Assembly: GCA_913052575.1 (NCBI GenBank)
Contig: CAJXFK010000014.1
Location: 1-34,675, forward strand
DNA length: 34,675 nucleotides
Direction: 5' to 3'
Origin: an uncultured Planctomycetaceae bacterium
GTDB lineage: Bacteria > Planctomycetota > Planctomycetia > Pirellulales > UBA1268
In this document: positions 8,817-16,362 of the stretch, piece by piece
Layout: each line of letters opens with the position of its first letter
Position numbering within the stretch: the first letter of the stretch is position 1
The notes under the pieces: model-generated
The model's database searches: none
Told to the model about the DNA's origin: nothing
What the model saw: only the letters and a program-made list of their open reading frames with translations
Program-made: the position numbers and the translations under genes

Positions 8817-9605
8817 TTAATTCTTCACACCAAAAAACATGAGGTGCTGCCAAGGCAAGTCATCAAATTCACGCTCGAGCGTAAAGCCATTAGGCTCGAG
8901 TTCTTTCTTTACCTGTGCCTTTGTCATCTTGTGAAGTGGCTTAATTGGCACCCCGGCATCCTCCCCACGGAACTCTGCGAGAACAATTTGCCCTCCAACT
9001 GAAAGGCTTTCACGAATCCGTGTAAGCATTGCTTCGGGATGGGAAAACTCATGGTAGACGTCAGCACAAAATACGAGATCAACCTTCCCTTCAGGTAACC
9101 GTGGATCAATGAATGTCCCAAGGACTGGTTGAATGTTAAAGAGCTTTTCCTGCCGAGCCCGTGTGACGAGGAGCCGAAGCATCTGAGGTTGAATATCGAC
9201 CGCATACACTGTGCCTTCTGGACCAACACGTCGCGCTAATTCGAGGGTATAAAAACCATTGCCACACCCAAGATCACAGATTGTCTGTCCTGGTTGGATT
9301 CGAAGTGCTTCAAGAAGGAGGCGACAATCTTCCTCACGTTGGCGACTTTCACGAACGAGCCACGGTGCTCCTGTGTAGTGCATCGTCTGGGCAATCTCTC
9401 GACCCATATAATGGGTTTCAGACGGAGGAATTTTGACACTTCGATCGATTCTTAGATCAATTGCTAGTGACCGCCTCGGAGCCTTCTCTAAGTTCTTATC
9501 CCGGGGAACATCATCGGCTGAGATTGATAGTGCACTCAAGCAGAGTATGAGAAGAACTGTTTGAAAAACACTCCACGTATGTCGTGGCAAGAATGAGATA
9601 AACAT
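8817..9605 (-). CDS. Exported class I SAM-dependent methyltransferase
   Basis: 262 aa. The N-terminus is a signal peptide (hydrophobic about 13-29, cleavage expected near SISA|DD). A Rossmann methyltransferase domain follows: motif I DLGCGNGFYT (111-120), an acidic motif II VYAVDIQPQML, motif III/IV DLVFCADVYHEF, and a GGQIVLAEF strand. The C-terminal KMTKAQVKKELEPNGF is typical of UbiE-like small-molecule methyltransferases. The substrate is unknown. Methyltransferases with signal peptides are unusual, because SAM is cytosolic. It is the last gene of the seven-gene minus-strand run, 39 bp after lpxI. An error in start choice would not remove the leader easily: the first internal Met is at about residue 67. 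Confidence 0.85.
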   Translation of the reverse strand: MFISFLPRHTWSVFQTVLLILCLSALSISADDVPRDKNLEKAPRRSLAIDLRIDRSVKIPPSETHYMGREIAQTMHYTGAPWLVRESRQREEDCRLLLEALRIQPGQTICDLGCGNGFYTLELARRVGPEGTVYAVDIQPQMLRLLVTRARQEKLFNIQPVLGTFIDPRLPEGKVDLVFCADVYHEFSHPEAMLTRIRESLSVGGQIVLAEFRGEDAGVPIKPLHKMTKAQVKKELEPNGFTLEREFDDLPWQHLMFFGVKN

Positions 9606-9644
9606 CCATCAAGTCTATATTTATTACGCTGAAAAGCGATACAG

Positions 9645-10574
9645 CTAGGCGACGTGATAGCGAGGTTTTTCTAACAACGGCACTCCGGCAACGTCGTAGC
9701 AACTCACAACAGTAATACCGCACCGACTCGCATATGCAGTGATCTGCTCTTGATCAACAAGAATTGTTTTTCCAGCCTCAATGACAAGCACTTTACCTCC
9801 TGCTGATCGAATTGACTGGAGTGTTCCGATGCCAATGGTAGGCATATCAAATCGCTCATCCTGTTGAGGCTTTGCGACTTTTACAACCGTCATGCCACCA
9901 GAACGGCAAAGCTGCCCTGCCCTTCGGATACAGTCGTCAGTTCCTTCAATTGCTTCAAGTGCAATTGGTGCTTGGTTTTTCACCACAACTGTTTGTCCGA
10001 TATCAAGACGACCAAGTTCTTTTGCGAGTCGCCATCCAAAAACAACATCAGACATCCGGCGTTTCGATAGGGGCTTACCAGCCAGTACACCTTCAGTAGC
10101 AAGAAGTTCTGGAGCAAAGTCTGTCGCTGGACAAATACGAATTTCCGACTTCTCGAACGCAATGGCAATTGCTCCAAGAAGTGAATCGTCACGGTTATCT
10201 TTACTGCGACTTATAAGATGTGGCCAGAATGTCTTCAGTCCCTGCCAGTCAGGAAGGTGTCGAAGCCATCCAAATCGACAAAAAAGTTTCTTTTTATGGA
10301 TTTTGCCAGCCATGGTTGCTCGACGCACACCGTTTCGCCGAAAGAATTCAATCGCTTTTCCAATTTCTGCAACACCAACTTCTCCATACACATCAGCTAT
10401 CTCTTCAAGTGATTCTTCAGCATGATATCGGATTGTTAAAATTGCCACCCGGCCACCACGTTTGCGAATTGCTTCAGCGGTAGCTATTGGAAAACGTCCC
10501 CAGCCCGCGAGAATGCCAACCAGTTCTCCATCGAGTGATGGTAGTTCGATAACGTCTCCGGACACGGCTTTCAT
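9645..10574 (-). CDS. lpxI: UDP-2,3-diacylglucosamine pyrophosphatase LpxI
   Basis: DUF1009 family; hydrolyses UDP-2,3-diacylglucosamine to lipid X and UMP in lipid A synthesis, replacing LpxH in some lineages. Visible signatures are the N-terminal GILAGWGRFPI, the central LLGAIA and DFAPELLATEGVL, and the conserved EGTDD (210-214) and QDERFDMPTIG (238-248). At 309 aa it is slightly longer than the usual 270-290. It lies directly after lpxD, which supports a lipid A role. The start ATG has only a weak purine-rich stretch (GAAGAGAAG) upstream. A perfect hairpin lies between lpxD and this gene and may adjust its expression. Confidence 0.93.
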   Translation of the reverse strand: MKAVSGDVIELPSLDGELVGILAGWGRFPIATAEAIRKRGGRVAILTIRYHAEESLEEIADVYGEVGVAEIGKAIEFFRRNGVRRATMAGKIHKKKLFCRFGWLRHLPDWQGLKTFWPHLISRSKDNRDDSLLGAIAIAFEKSEIRICPATDFAPELLATEGVLAGKPLSKRRMSDVVFGWRLAKELGRLDIGQTVVVKNQAPIALEAIEGTDDCIRRAGQLCRSGGMTVVKVAKPQQDERFDMPTIGIGTLQSIRSAGGKVLVIEAGKTILVDQEQITAYASRCGITVVSCYDVAGVPLLEKPRYHVA

Positions 10575-10616
10575 TGTGCTATCAGCTTCTCTTCGTCTGC
10601 GATTTAGAAACGTTCC

Positions 10617-10639
10617 TTCTGAAAGATCCTCTTTCAGAA
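10617..10639 (-). promoter_or_regulatory. Perfect 10-bp stem hairpin between lpxD and lpxI
   Basis: TTCTGAAAGA and TCTTTCAGAA form a perfect 10-bp inverted repeat with a 3-nt loop, 8 bp after the lpxD stop. In the minus-strand transcript no U-run follows, so it is not a standard terminator; a role in mRNA stability, processing or attenuation is possible. On the plus strand it is followed by TTATATTTTTA and would look like a terminator, but no plus-strand gene ends here. Confidence 0.5.
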
Positions 10640-10647
10640 TTATATTT

Positions 10648-11724
10648 TTAAGCTGCTTTTGAGGACGACTCTTCGCTTGATGATCGAGCGCCTTGTTCTA
10701 ATTCTTCAACGCGTTTGAGAAGTCGCTTCACCTGCTTGCGCATCTCAGGAAGCTTCGACATCGACGCGAGCTGTAACTTCCGTTGTTTCAAGTCGATGGC
10801 TGGTTCACCAAGCACAGTATGCTTTGCAGGTACATCATTCGAAACACCTGATCGAGCGCCCAGTACTGCACCATCACCAATATGAATGTGATCTCGTAGG
10901 CCACATTGACCGGCCATGATGACCCATTCTCCAGTACTTGTACTTCCTGCCACTCCCACCTGAGAGCAAATCATGTTGTGTTGGCCGATCCGACAGTTAT
11001 GAGCAATCATGACCAGATTATCGATTTTAGTCCCGCTGCCGATGATCGTCGGCCCATACGTTCCACGGTCAATTGTTGTTCCGGCACCAACTTCAACATG
11101 ATCACCCAATTCAACCCAACCCAGTTGAGAAGAAAGTTTTAGGCCTGCTGCGTCTGGTTTGTAACCAAAGCCGAATGCTCCCAAAACGGCATTGGAATGA
11201 ATAATACAATCTTTTCCAACAACGGTATCGTCATAGAGAACGGCATTAGAAAAAATAGTTGTTCCAGCACCAATTTTACAACCAGCACCGATACGAACTC
11301 CCGGGTGAAGCACGACACCTTCGGCCAGTTCAACATCTGGACCTACGAAAGCTAATGGCAAGACTTCGACATTACCAGCGAGTCGAGCTGAAGGGTCTAT
11401 TGCAGCTTGTGGACTAACTCCTAGTCGACGTTGAGTGCGTTGTGGACGGAAGTGCTGAATAATGATTGCAAAAGCTTGATGGACATCAGAAACTTCAATT
11501 GTCGGTCGGTCCTGTGGTCCAGCGCCTGTCGGCACAATGGCAGCGGCTGCCGCACTCTGCGTCAAACTTGGTAACCGCTCAATCGAGTCCACAAGTGTGA
11601 TGGCACCTCCAGTCGCTGTCTCAAGAGTCGATGCTGAGGTAATCTTGAGTTCGACTGTATTGGCATCAGGTAGGACAAGTTGTCCATCGACTAATTTTAC
11701 GACCTCGTTAATAGAAATAAACAT
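10648..11724 (-). CDS. lpxD: UDP-3-O-acylglucosamine N-acyltransferase LpxD
   Basis: Adds the second hydroxyacyl chain to UDP-3-O-acylglucosamine in lipid A synthesis. The N-terminal uridine-binding domain comes first, with its conserved mid-section reduced. A left-handed beta-helix of hexapeptide repeats follows (IDPSARLAG..VEVLPLAFVGPDVELAEG). The DRGTYGPTIIGSGTKIDNL and MIAHNCRIG segments carry the catalytic His. The C-terminus is a basic coiled helix (LPEMRKQVKRLLKRVEELEQ) and a Ser-rich tail. The reading frame extends to 11760, but the ATG at 11724 (MFISINEVVKLV) matches family starts and has GGGAG eight bases upstream, giving 358 aa. It lies between a membrane-protein gene and lpxI. Confidence 0.95.
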   Translation of the reverse strand: MFISINEVVKLVDGQLVLPDANTVELKITSASTLETATGGAITLVDSIERLPSLTQSAAAAAIVPTGAGPQDRPTIEVSDVHQAFAIIIQHFRPQRTQRRLGVSPQAAIDPSARLAGNVEVLPLAFVGPDVELAEGVVLHPGVRIGAGCKIGAGTTIFSNAVLYDDTVVGKDCIIHSNAVLGAFGFGYKPDAAGLKLSSQLGWVELGDHVEVGAGTTIDRGTYGPTIIGSGTKIDNLVMIAHNCRIGQHNMICSQVGVAGSTSTGEWVIMAGQCGLRDHIHIGDGAVLGARSGVSNDVPAKHTVLGEPAIDLKQRKLQLASMSKLPEMRKQVKRLLKRVEELEQGARSSSEESSSKAA

Positions 11725-11786
11725 CCAGCAATCTCCCTGGCCAAACCCGTACGAGCACAACCGTTATGCGGCTATGAACTGGGAGA

Positions 11787-12287
11787 TTAGGAGTCCTGCT
11801 GGGGAGACGCAAGATCGGCCAAAGCTGGCTTATGCAACAGCCAAAACTGCCAAAACATCCCTGCAGAAAGGGCCATGCGGAATGACCAGAGTATTGTCCG
11901 AATCCAATTCGTCGTGACAAGAAAACGGTGTGTTTGAGCGTCCCAGCCCATAGAGAGCTGCAAATGGCATGGCACCTGAAGAAAAAACGTGCTTCCCCAG
12001 ATTCCCAGTAAGGCAATGATCCCGAGGACAGGTAAAAATGGATTGACACCCCGTGGCCGATGCATAAGCAGCCAGACTGCAACGACGCCTTCAATCAACA
12101 TGGGAGGGATAACAACCGGTCCGGTATGCTCCCGATGTGCCGCTTCCCAACTTCCGAAGTCATCGTGAGGCCATCCCTCCATTAAAGGATAATGAACAAC
12201 CTGTACAAACCAGATGAGCCCGGTCATGAAACTAGTCGCTAGCAATTGGATAACCAAGGGTCGAACACCAGAATGTACGTTTTTCAT
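11787..12287 (-). CDS. Conserved four-helix membrane protein of unknown function
   Basis: 166 aa with four hydrophobic segments (about 10-30, 58-76, 84-103 and 127-148). Conserved-looking polar features are HYPLM, a HREHTGPVVIPPM segment with two His, FFLQVPCHLQLSMG, and TNWIRTILW. The pattern is similar to the DUF1772-type small membrane proteins, but I am not certain of the family. Inner-membrane location is inferred. The start overlaps the VOC gene stop as ATGA, so the two are likely translated together. It precedes lpxD by 62 bp on the same strand. No signal for a specific substrate is visible. Confidence 0.75.
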   Translation of the reverse strand: MKNVHSGVRPLVIQLLATSFMTGLIWFVQVVHYPLMEGWPHDDFGSWEAAHREHTGPVVIPPMLIEGVVAVWLLMHRPRGVNPFLPVLGIIALLGIWGSTFFLQVPCHLQLSMGWDAQTHRFLVTTNWIRTILWSFRMALSAGMFWQFWLLHKPALADLASPQQDS

Positions 12288-12655
12288 GAGGTTCCAATCA
12301 GAGCAAGTACTTCCACTGCATTGCCGGCAGGATCAGCGACATAGCAACTCCGTGTGCCGTCTCGATGCAGCTTCAATTCACCAAAAGATTCGGCCTGCGG
12401 ATGGATGAAGCCTATGTGCGGTGGATGCTGTTTTGGGGGCACAAGAGCGAGTCGAGTATTCCCAAATACAAAAAGTGCCCGTGTCTCGTCGTGATACTCA
12501 ATGTCACAGCGGAAATGGTCACAGCGGAAATGCTTTGTGTACCATTCAACAGCTTTTGAAACATTGCCAACAGCAATTACAACGTGATGGATTTCATTAA
12601 GTGCACCGTTTGAATCTGCAACAGACAATGAGTTTGAATCTGAGGAGGTAGACAT
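12284..12655 (-). CDS. VOC-family (glyoxalase/dioxygenase fold) protein
   Basis: 123 aa, one vicinal-oxygen-chelate module. The beta-strand start IHHVVIAVGNVSKAVEWY carries the first His ligand. HPPHIGFIHP and the C-terminal DPAGNAVEVLAL, with the Glu ligand, are typical of small metal-dependent epimerases and lyases. The reaction is unknown; methylmalonyl-CoA epimerase-like or lactoylglutathione-lyase-like are both possible. Two internal duplications are visible: an exact 15-bp tandem repeat (12503-12532) giving HFRCD twice, and an 11-bp word repeated 24 bp apart (12608-12642) in the Ser/Asn-rich N-terminal tail. The stop overlaps the next gene's start by ATGA. Confidence 0.85.
   Translation of the reverse strand: MSTSSDSNSLSVADSNGALNEIHHVVIAVGNVSKAVEWYTKHFRCDHFRCDIEYHDETRALFVFGNTRLALVPPKQHPPHIGFIHPQAESFGELKLHRDGTRSCYVADPAGNAVEVLALIGTS
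12503..12532. repeat. Exact 15-bp tandem duplication inside the VOC gene
   Basis: GTCACAGCGGAAATG occurs twice back to back (12503-12517 and 12518-12532). The unit is five codons, so the frame is kept and the protein gains an extra HFRCD. Confidence 0.95.
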
Positions 12656-12747
12656 GACAAGGTCTCAAAGGTTGTTTATCAAAGAGTTCTATCCTATCTG
12701 TGAAAGCACATAGAATGTGACGGCGAGTCTGACCAAAATTCTTTGGG

Positions 12748-13476
12748 TTAGCTTTTTGCTTTTACGTCAGCAAGACCGCCATCCACTCCAAGAACCTGGC
12801 CAGTAAGCCACGAGTTTTTTGGATCAAGGAACCAACAGACTGCACTGGAGATATCTTCTGGTTCACCAATCCGGCCAAGTGGATGCATTGCAACCGAAGC
12901 CTTCTCAGCCAGATCACTCGACAAAAGACCCGCGGCAAGTGGAGTCCGTACAAGCCCAGGGGCGACGCAATTGAAGCGGATACGTGCTCGGGCGTATGTT
13001 GCAGCCGCAGAACGGGTGAGACCGATAACACCAGCCTTTGCTGCGGCCACTGCTTCATGATTTGCAAGACCTATTCGACCAGCAGCACTGGAAAGTAGCA
13101 CAACGGAGCCACCGGAACCCCGAAGCAGTCGTCCAGCAGTACGAACGCAATGAAACGCTGTCGTCAAATTTGCTGTGATCGTCGAATTCCATTCGTCAGA
13201 ACTCGTTAAGTGAGCAGGCTTCAAGAGAATCGACCCAACGCAGTTCACTATGCCGGTCAGACCATCGAGGGCAGCAGAAGCCTGGTCTCCGCATTCATCG
13301 ACTGAAGTTGCGTCAGCTGCTTCTACAAGACCGAACTCACACCCTAACTCAGAAGCCTGATTTTCAAGACTACCCTGCGACCGGCCAGCTATGAAAACTT
13401 TGCCACCAGAAGCGACAATTGACTTAGCAATTGCTGACCCAATACCACCAGCACCAATAATCAAGACTTTCTGCAC
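12748..13476 (-). CDS. Short-chain dehydrogenase/reductase lacking the catalytic Tyr
   Basis: SDR fold: a nucleotide-binding GAGGIGSAIA near the N-terminus, FIAGRSQG after the second strand, NCVGS (usually NNAG), a catalytic-Ser strand VVLLSSAAGRIG, and a C-terminal VAPGLVRTPL and WLTGQVLGVDGG. In the active site the Lys is present (HEAVAAAKAGV), but the position of the Tyr in YxxxK is Val, so normal SDR chemistry is not expected. The substrate is unknown. The frame extends to an ATG at 13533, inside the sigma-factor gene; GTG at 13476 (242 aa) has GGAGA nine bases upstream and places the first strand VQKVLIIG at the start, so it is preferred. It is the second gene of the minus-strand run. 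Confidence 0.85.
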   Translation of the reverse strand: MQKVLIIGAGGIGSAIAKSIVASGGKVFIAGRSQGSLENQASELGCEFGLVEAADATSVDECGDQASAALDGLTGIVNCVGSILLKPAHLTSSDEWNSTITANLTTAFHCVRTAGRLLRGSGGSVVLLSSAAGRIGLANHEAVAAAKAGVIGLTRSAAATYARARIRFNCVAPGLVRTPLAAGLLSSDLAEKASVAMHPLGRIGEPEDISSAVCWFLDPKNSWLTGQVLGVDGGLADVKAKS

Positions 13477-13523
13477 GATATCATGTCTCCAACGCGATGT
13501 TTGTTTCAGTTGAAGAGTGCAGT

Positions 13524-14582
13524 CTACAGCCAATCACCAATAGTTTTTTCAAGACTGGCCTCTTCGGCCATAGAACGAAGTTTTGCGATAGCCCGGGTCT
13601 GAATTTGACGGATTCGTTCTTTGCAGACACCCATCTCCGTTCCTAGTTGGCGGAACGTTTTTGGCTTATCCCCATCGAATCCAAAGCGTGCCAAAATGAT
13701 CTGTTGCTCACGAAGTTCAAGGGAATCCAGGAATTTTGAAAATAGACCTTTTAAATACCGAACCTGCTCAGACGAGCATGCCTCATGATCTGACAGTTCT
13801 TCCGCACGATCTTTTACTGGCTCATCATCGGAGGCAAAACGAGTACGATACTGTCGACTTTTATGAGAAATTCGGAAGAAATGTCTCTGAATTGCATATG
13901 TCGCGTATGTACTGAAACGATTCCCCAAAGCAAAGTTAAATTTCTCAACTGATCGCATGAGTGCAACATTACCCTCGCTAATCAGTTCATCAAACGAATG
14001 GCTTGGCTCATTAAACTTCTTCGCAATTGATACTACAAGTCGCAGATTAGATGTAATGAGGATTGCTTTTACTGTTTCAGCTTCTGCTAGTAGTCCTTCG
14101 ATTTGCTTCATTTGCTTCATCGTGGCTCGTACCGGGCTGAGCCGATCACGCTTCTGAATGGCTTGGAATTTTAACCAATTCATTCTGCGAAAATAGAATT
14201 GCTCTTCTTCTTTCGAGAGCAGCCGATTCTGGTACAAACTTGCCAAATAGGGAGAAAGTGAACGGCCCACTGCAGCCTTTTTGTCAGTCGCTGACCCTGC
14301 CAATGGAATCTTCGCATCTGCTGGAGGTGAATTTGCAAGCAGCTCTGCGTCTTTTTCGAGGAATACATCGCCCCCAATATATTCGATGGCTCTTTCGAAC
14401 AGAGCTATTCTCTTCTTCGACAAAATGGTTTTTCGACGCTTTTCAGCGGGTGTAAGGCCGATCAACTTTTTTGGTTCAGTTGCGGCTGGGCTCATTCTAG
14501 TATTTCTTTGAGATACTTTTGCTGCCTCTGGAAGTCGGCGACGTGTCTCGGCGAGAGCAATCACTTCGTTTTCCTTTCTCAT
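13524..14582 (-). CDS. RNA polymerase sigma-70 family factor (planctomycete-type)
   Basis: About 352 aa from the ATG at 14582 (the frame extends to a TTG at 14600). After a basic N-terminal extension, region 1.2 is visible (LSPYLASLYQNRLLSKEEE), then region 2 (ITSNLRLVVSIAKKF, SFDELISEGNVALMRSVEKFNF, NRFSTYATYAIQRHFFRI) and region 4 (LELREQQIILARFGF, FRQLGTEMGVCKERIRQIQTRAIAKLR). The usual WWIRQ of region 2.3/2.4 is YAIQR, and region 3 is reduced to about 40 residues. This suggests an alternative rather than the primary housekeeping factor. No anti-sigma gene is adjacent. The photolyase gene is divergent from it, so a light or stress role is possible but only inferred. A perfect palindrome sits at its start. 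Confidence 0.9.
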   Translation of the reverse strand: MRKENEVIALAETRRRLPEAAKVSQRNTRMSPAATEPKKLIGLTPAEKRRKTILSKKRIALFERAIEYIGGDVFLEKDAELLANSPPADAKIPLAGSATDKKAAVGRSLSPYLASLYQNRLLSKEEEQFYFRRMNWLKFQAIQKRDRLSPVRATMKQMKQIEGLLAEAETVKAILITSNLRLVVSIAKKFNEPSHSFDELISEGNVALMRSVEKFNFALGNRFSTYATYAIQRHFFRISHKSRQYRTRFASDDEPVKDRAEELSDHEACSSEQVRYLKGLFSKFLDSLELREQQIILARFGFDGDKPKTFRQLGTEMGVCKERIRQIQTRAIAKLRSMAEEASLEKTIGDWL

Positions 14583-14584
14583 GA

Positions 14585-14598
14585 GTCCCACGTGGGAC
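14585..14598 (-). promoter_or_regulatory. Perfect 14-bp palindrome at the sigma-factor start codon
   Basis: GTCCCACGTGGGAC is a perfect palindrome 2 bp upstream of the ATG at 14582. It contains CACGTG. In the mRNA it can fold into a five-pair stem with an ACGU loop. The GGGA in its right arm could be the ribosome-binding site, so folding or a bound protein would block translation or transcription. Function is inferred from position. Confidence 0.4.
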
Positions 14599-14658
14599 AA
14601 TTGACGCTATGATTCTTGCTACCGTTTAAAACCGTAAAATCTGACCTCCACTAACGAC

Positions 14659-14691
14659 ATTTCCTTGAAATTTGTGAAATTTCCTTAAATT
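14659..14691. repeat. Two near-identical A/T-rich repeats 20 bp apart in the divergent promoter
   Basis: ATTTCCTTGAAATT (14659-14672) and ATTTCCTTAAATT (14679-14691) are direct repeats with a 20-bp period, about two helical turns. They lie between the sigma-factor and photolyase genes and could be regulator sites. No clear -35/-10 pair was identified for either gene. Confidence 0.4.
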
Positions 14692-14766
14692 CGCTGGGAA
14701 TAGGTCTTTTGGCATCTCGAATTCGTATTTTCTGAACTCTCTTTATTCATCGAAAGCCTTAATACT

Positions 14767-16317
14767 ATGTGCCGTAATCTTGTTCTGGTTCTGGGTGATC
14801 AACTTGATCAATCAAGTGCTGCGTTCGATGACTTTGATAAAAAACAAGACATTGTGTGGATGGCTGAAGTGGCCGAAGAATCAACTCATGTCTGGACTCA
14901 CAAAGCAAAGATTGCCGTTTTTCTGTCTGCGATGCGGCATTTTCGTGACCAGTTGTCACATGATGGTTTTACAGTTGACTACCTTGAACTCTGTGACAAA
15001 AAAAAACCTCGTGAACCAGCGTCTCTAGCCGCAGCTCTCGAAACAAGTCTTAGCCGATTTAACAAAAAGGGTTTCCGCCCAGAACGAATCATTTGTATAG
15101 AACCGGGTGAATGGCGAGTTCGTAGCGCCCTTGAGGAGGCTGCAAAGGCTTTTGGGATTTCTCTTGAAATACGTCCCGACCGTCACTTCTTTACAACAGT
15201 TGACGAATTTTCAGAACATGCTGAAGGTCGCAAGCAACTGCGACTTGAGTATTTTTATCGTCCACTTCGCCAACGTTTTGACATCTTGATGGACGACGGT
15301 GAACCTACTGGCGGGCAATGGAACTACGATGCAGATAATCGTGGTAGTTTTGGTAAAAATGGGCCCGAATCATTACGACAACCAAAACGATTTAAACCAG
15401 ATTCCATTACGAATACCGTCATTGATCTTGTCACAAAACGATTCCACAAGCATCCAGGTTCATTAGAGAAATTTGATTGGCCTGTTACGAAGAAAGATGC
15501 ACGTGCGGCGTTACGAGATTTTATTGCGTATCGTTTAACCAACTTCGGAGTGTATCAAGATGCAATATGGACTGGTGAGCCTTGGCTTTACCATTCCCGC
15601 CTCTCAGTGGCTCTCAACCTAAAACTTCTCGACCCACGCGATGCTGTTGCTGCCGCTGAGGAAGCATATCGAAATGGATCTGCACCTCTAGCGGCCACCG
15701 AAGGGTTTATTCGTCAAATTCTTGGATGGCGTGAATATGTCCGTGGTATTTACTGGCGATTCATGCCGGAATACGCCCAACGAAATACCATGGGAGCCGA
15801 TCAGCCATTGCCAAACTTTTATTGGACTGGTGATACAGACATGAATTGCTTGAAAGATGCACTTGGTCAGACACTCGAATACGGATACGCGCACCATATA
15901 CAACGACTTATGGTGACCGGACTTTTCGCCATGCTGTACGGAGTAAAACCTGAAGACATTCATCAGTGGTATCTTGCAGTCTACGTCGATGCTGTTGAAT
16001 GGGTCGAGCTACCGAACACCATTGGCATGAGTCAATTTGCTGATGGCGGTGTCATGGCGTCCAAGCCCTATTGTGCAACAGGTGCTTACATTGACCGAAT
16101 GAGTAATGCCTGCAAGACATGTCGATACAAACCAAAAGTAGCACATGGGCCTGAAGCCTGTCCCTTCACAACACTCTACTGGGATTTTCTTGCCAGGCAT
16201 GAAAAACTTTTGAAGAAAAATCCGCGAATGACCATGCAGATACGGAATCTTGTAAGGAAAGATAAGAGTGAACTCAAGACAATACGGCGTCAGGCAGAAA
16301 GCCTAAGAGAGTCTTGA
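14767..16317 (+). CDS. FeS-type bacterial cryptochrome / (6-4) photolyase (PhrB/CryB family)
   Basis: 516 aa, the usual length of the FeS-BCP family. It starts with the photolyase-related NLVLVLGDQLDQ, followed by an alpha/beta antenna domain and a helical FAD domain with GFIRQILGWREYVRGIYW and the substrate-binding region HHIQRLMV. Four cysteines, C361, C449, C452 and C465 (in NACKTCRY and ACPF), have spacings 88, 3 and 13. These equal the spacings I recall for the [4Fe-4S] ligands of Agrobacterium PhrB. Known members repair (6-4) photoproducts or sense light; which role applies here cannot be told from sequence. The start ATG has no clear ribosome-binding site. It is divergent from a sigma-factor gene, whose regulation may be linked. 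Confidence 0.93.
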   Translation: MCRNLVLVLGDQLDQSSAAFDDFDKKQDIVWMAEVAEESTHVWTHKAKIAVFLSAMRHFRDQLSHDGFTVDYLELCDKKKPREPASLAAALETSLSRFNKKGFRPERIICIEPGEWRVRSALEEAAKAFGISLEIRPDRHFFTTVDEFSEHAEGRKQLRLEYFYRPLRQRFDILMDDGEPTGGQWNYDADNRGSFGKNGPESLRQPKRFKPDSITNTVIDLVTKRFHKHPGSLEKFDWPVTKKDARAALRDFIAYRLTNFGVYQDAIWTGEPWLYHSRLSVALNLKLLDPRDAVAAAEEAYRNGSAPLAATEGFIRQILGWREYVRGIYWRFMPEYAQRNTMGADQPLPNFYWTGDTDMNCLKDALGQTLEYGYAHHIQRLMVTGLFAMLYGVKPEDIHQWYLAVYVDAVEWVELPNTIGMSQFADGGVMASKPYCATGAYIDRMSNACKTCRYKPKVAHGPEACPFTTLYWDFLARHEKLLKKNPRMTMQIRNLVRKDKSELKTIRRQAESLRES

Positions 16318-16362
16318 ATCACCTTGTAATGCTCTTGTGCTCGTCTCTGGTTTATCTTGAGT

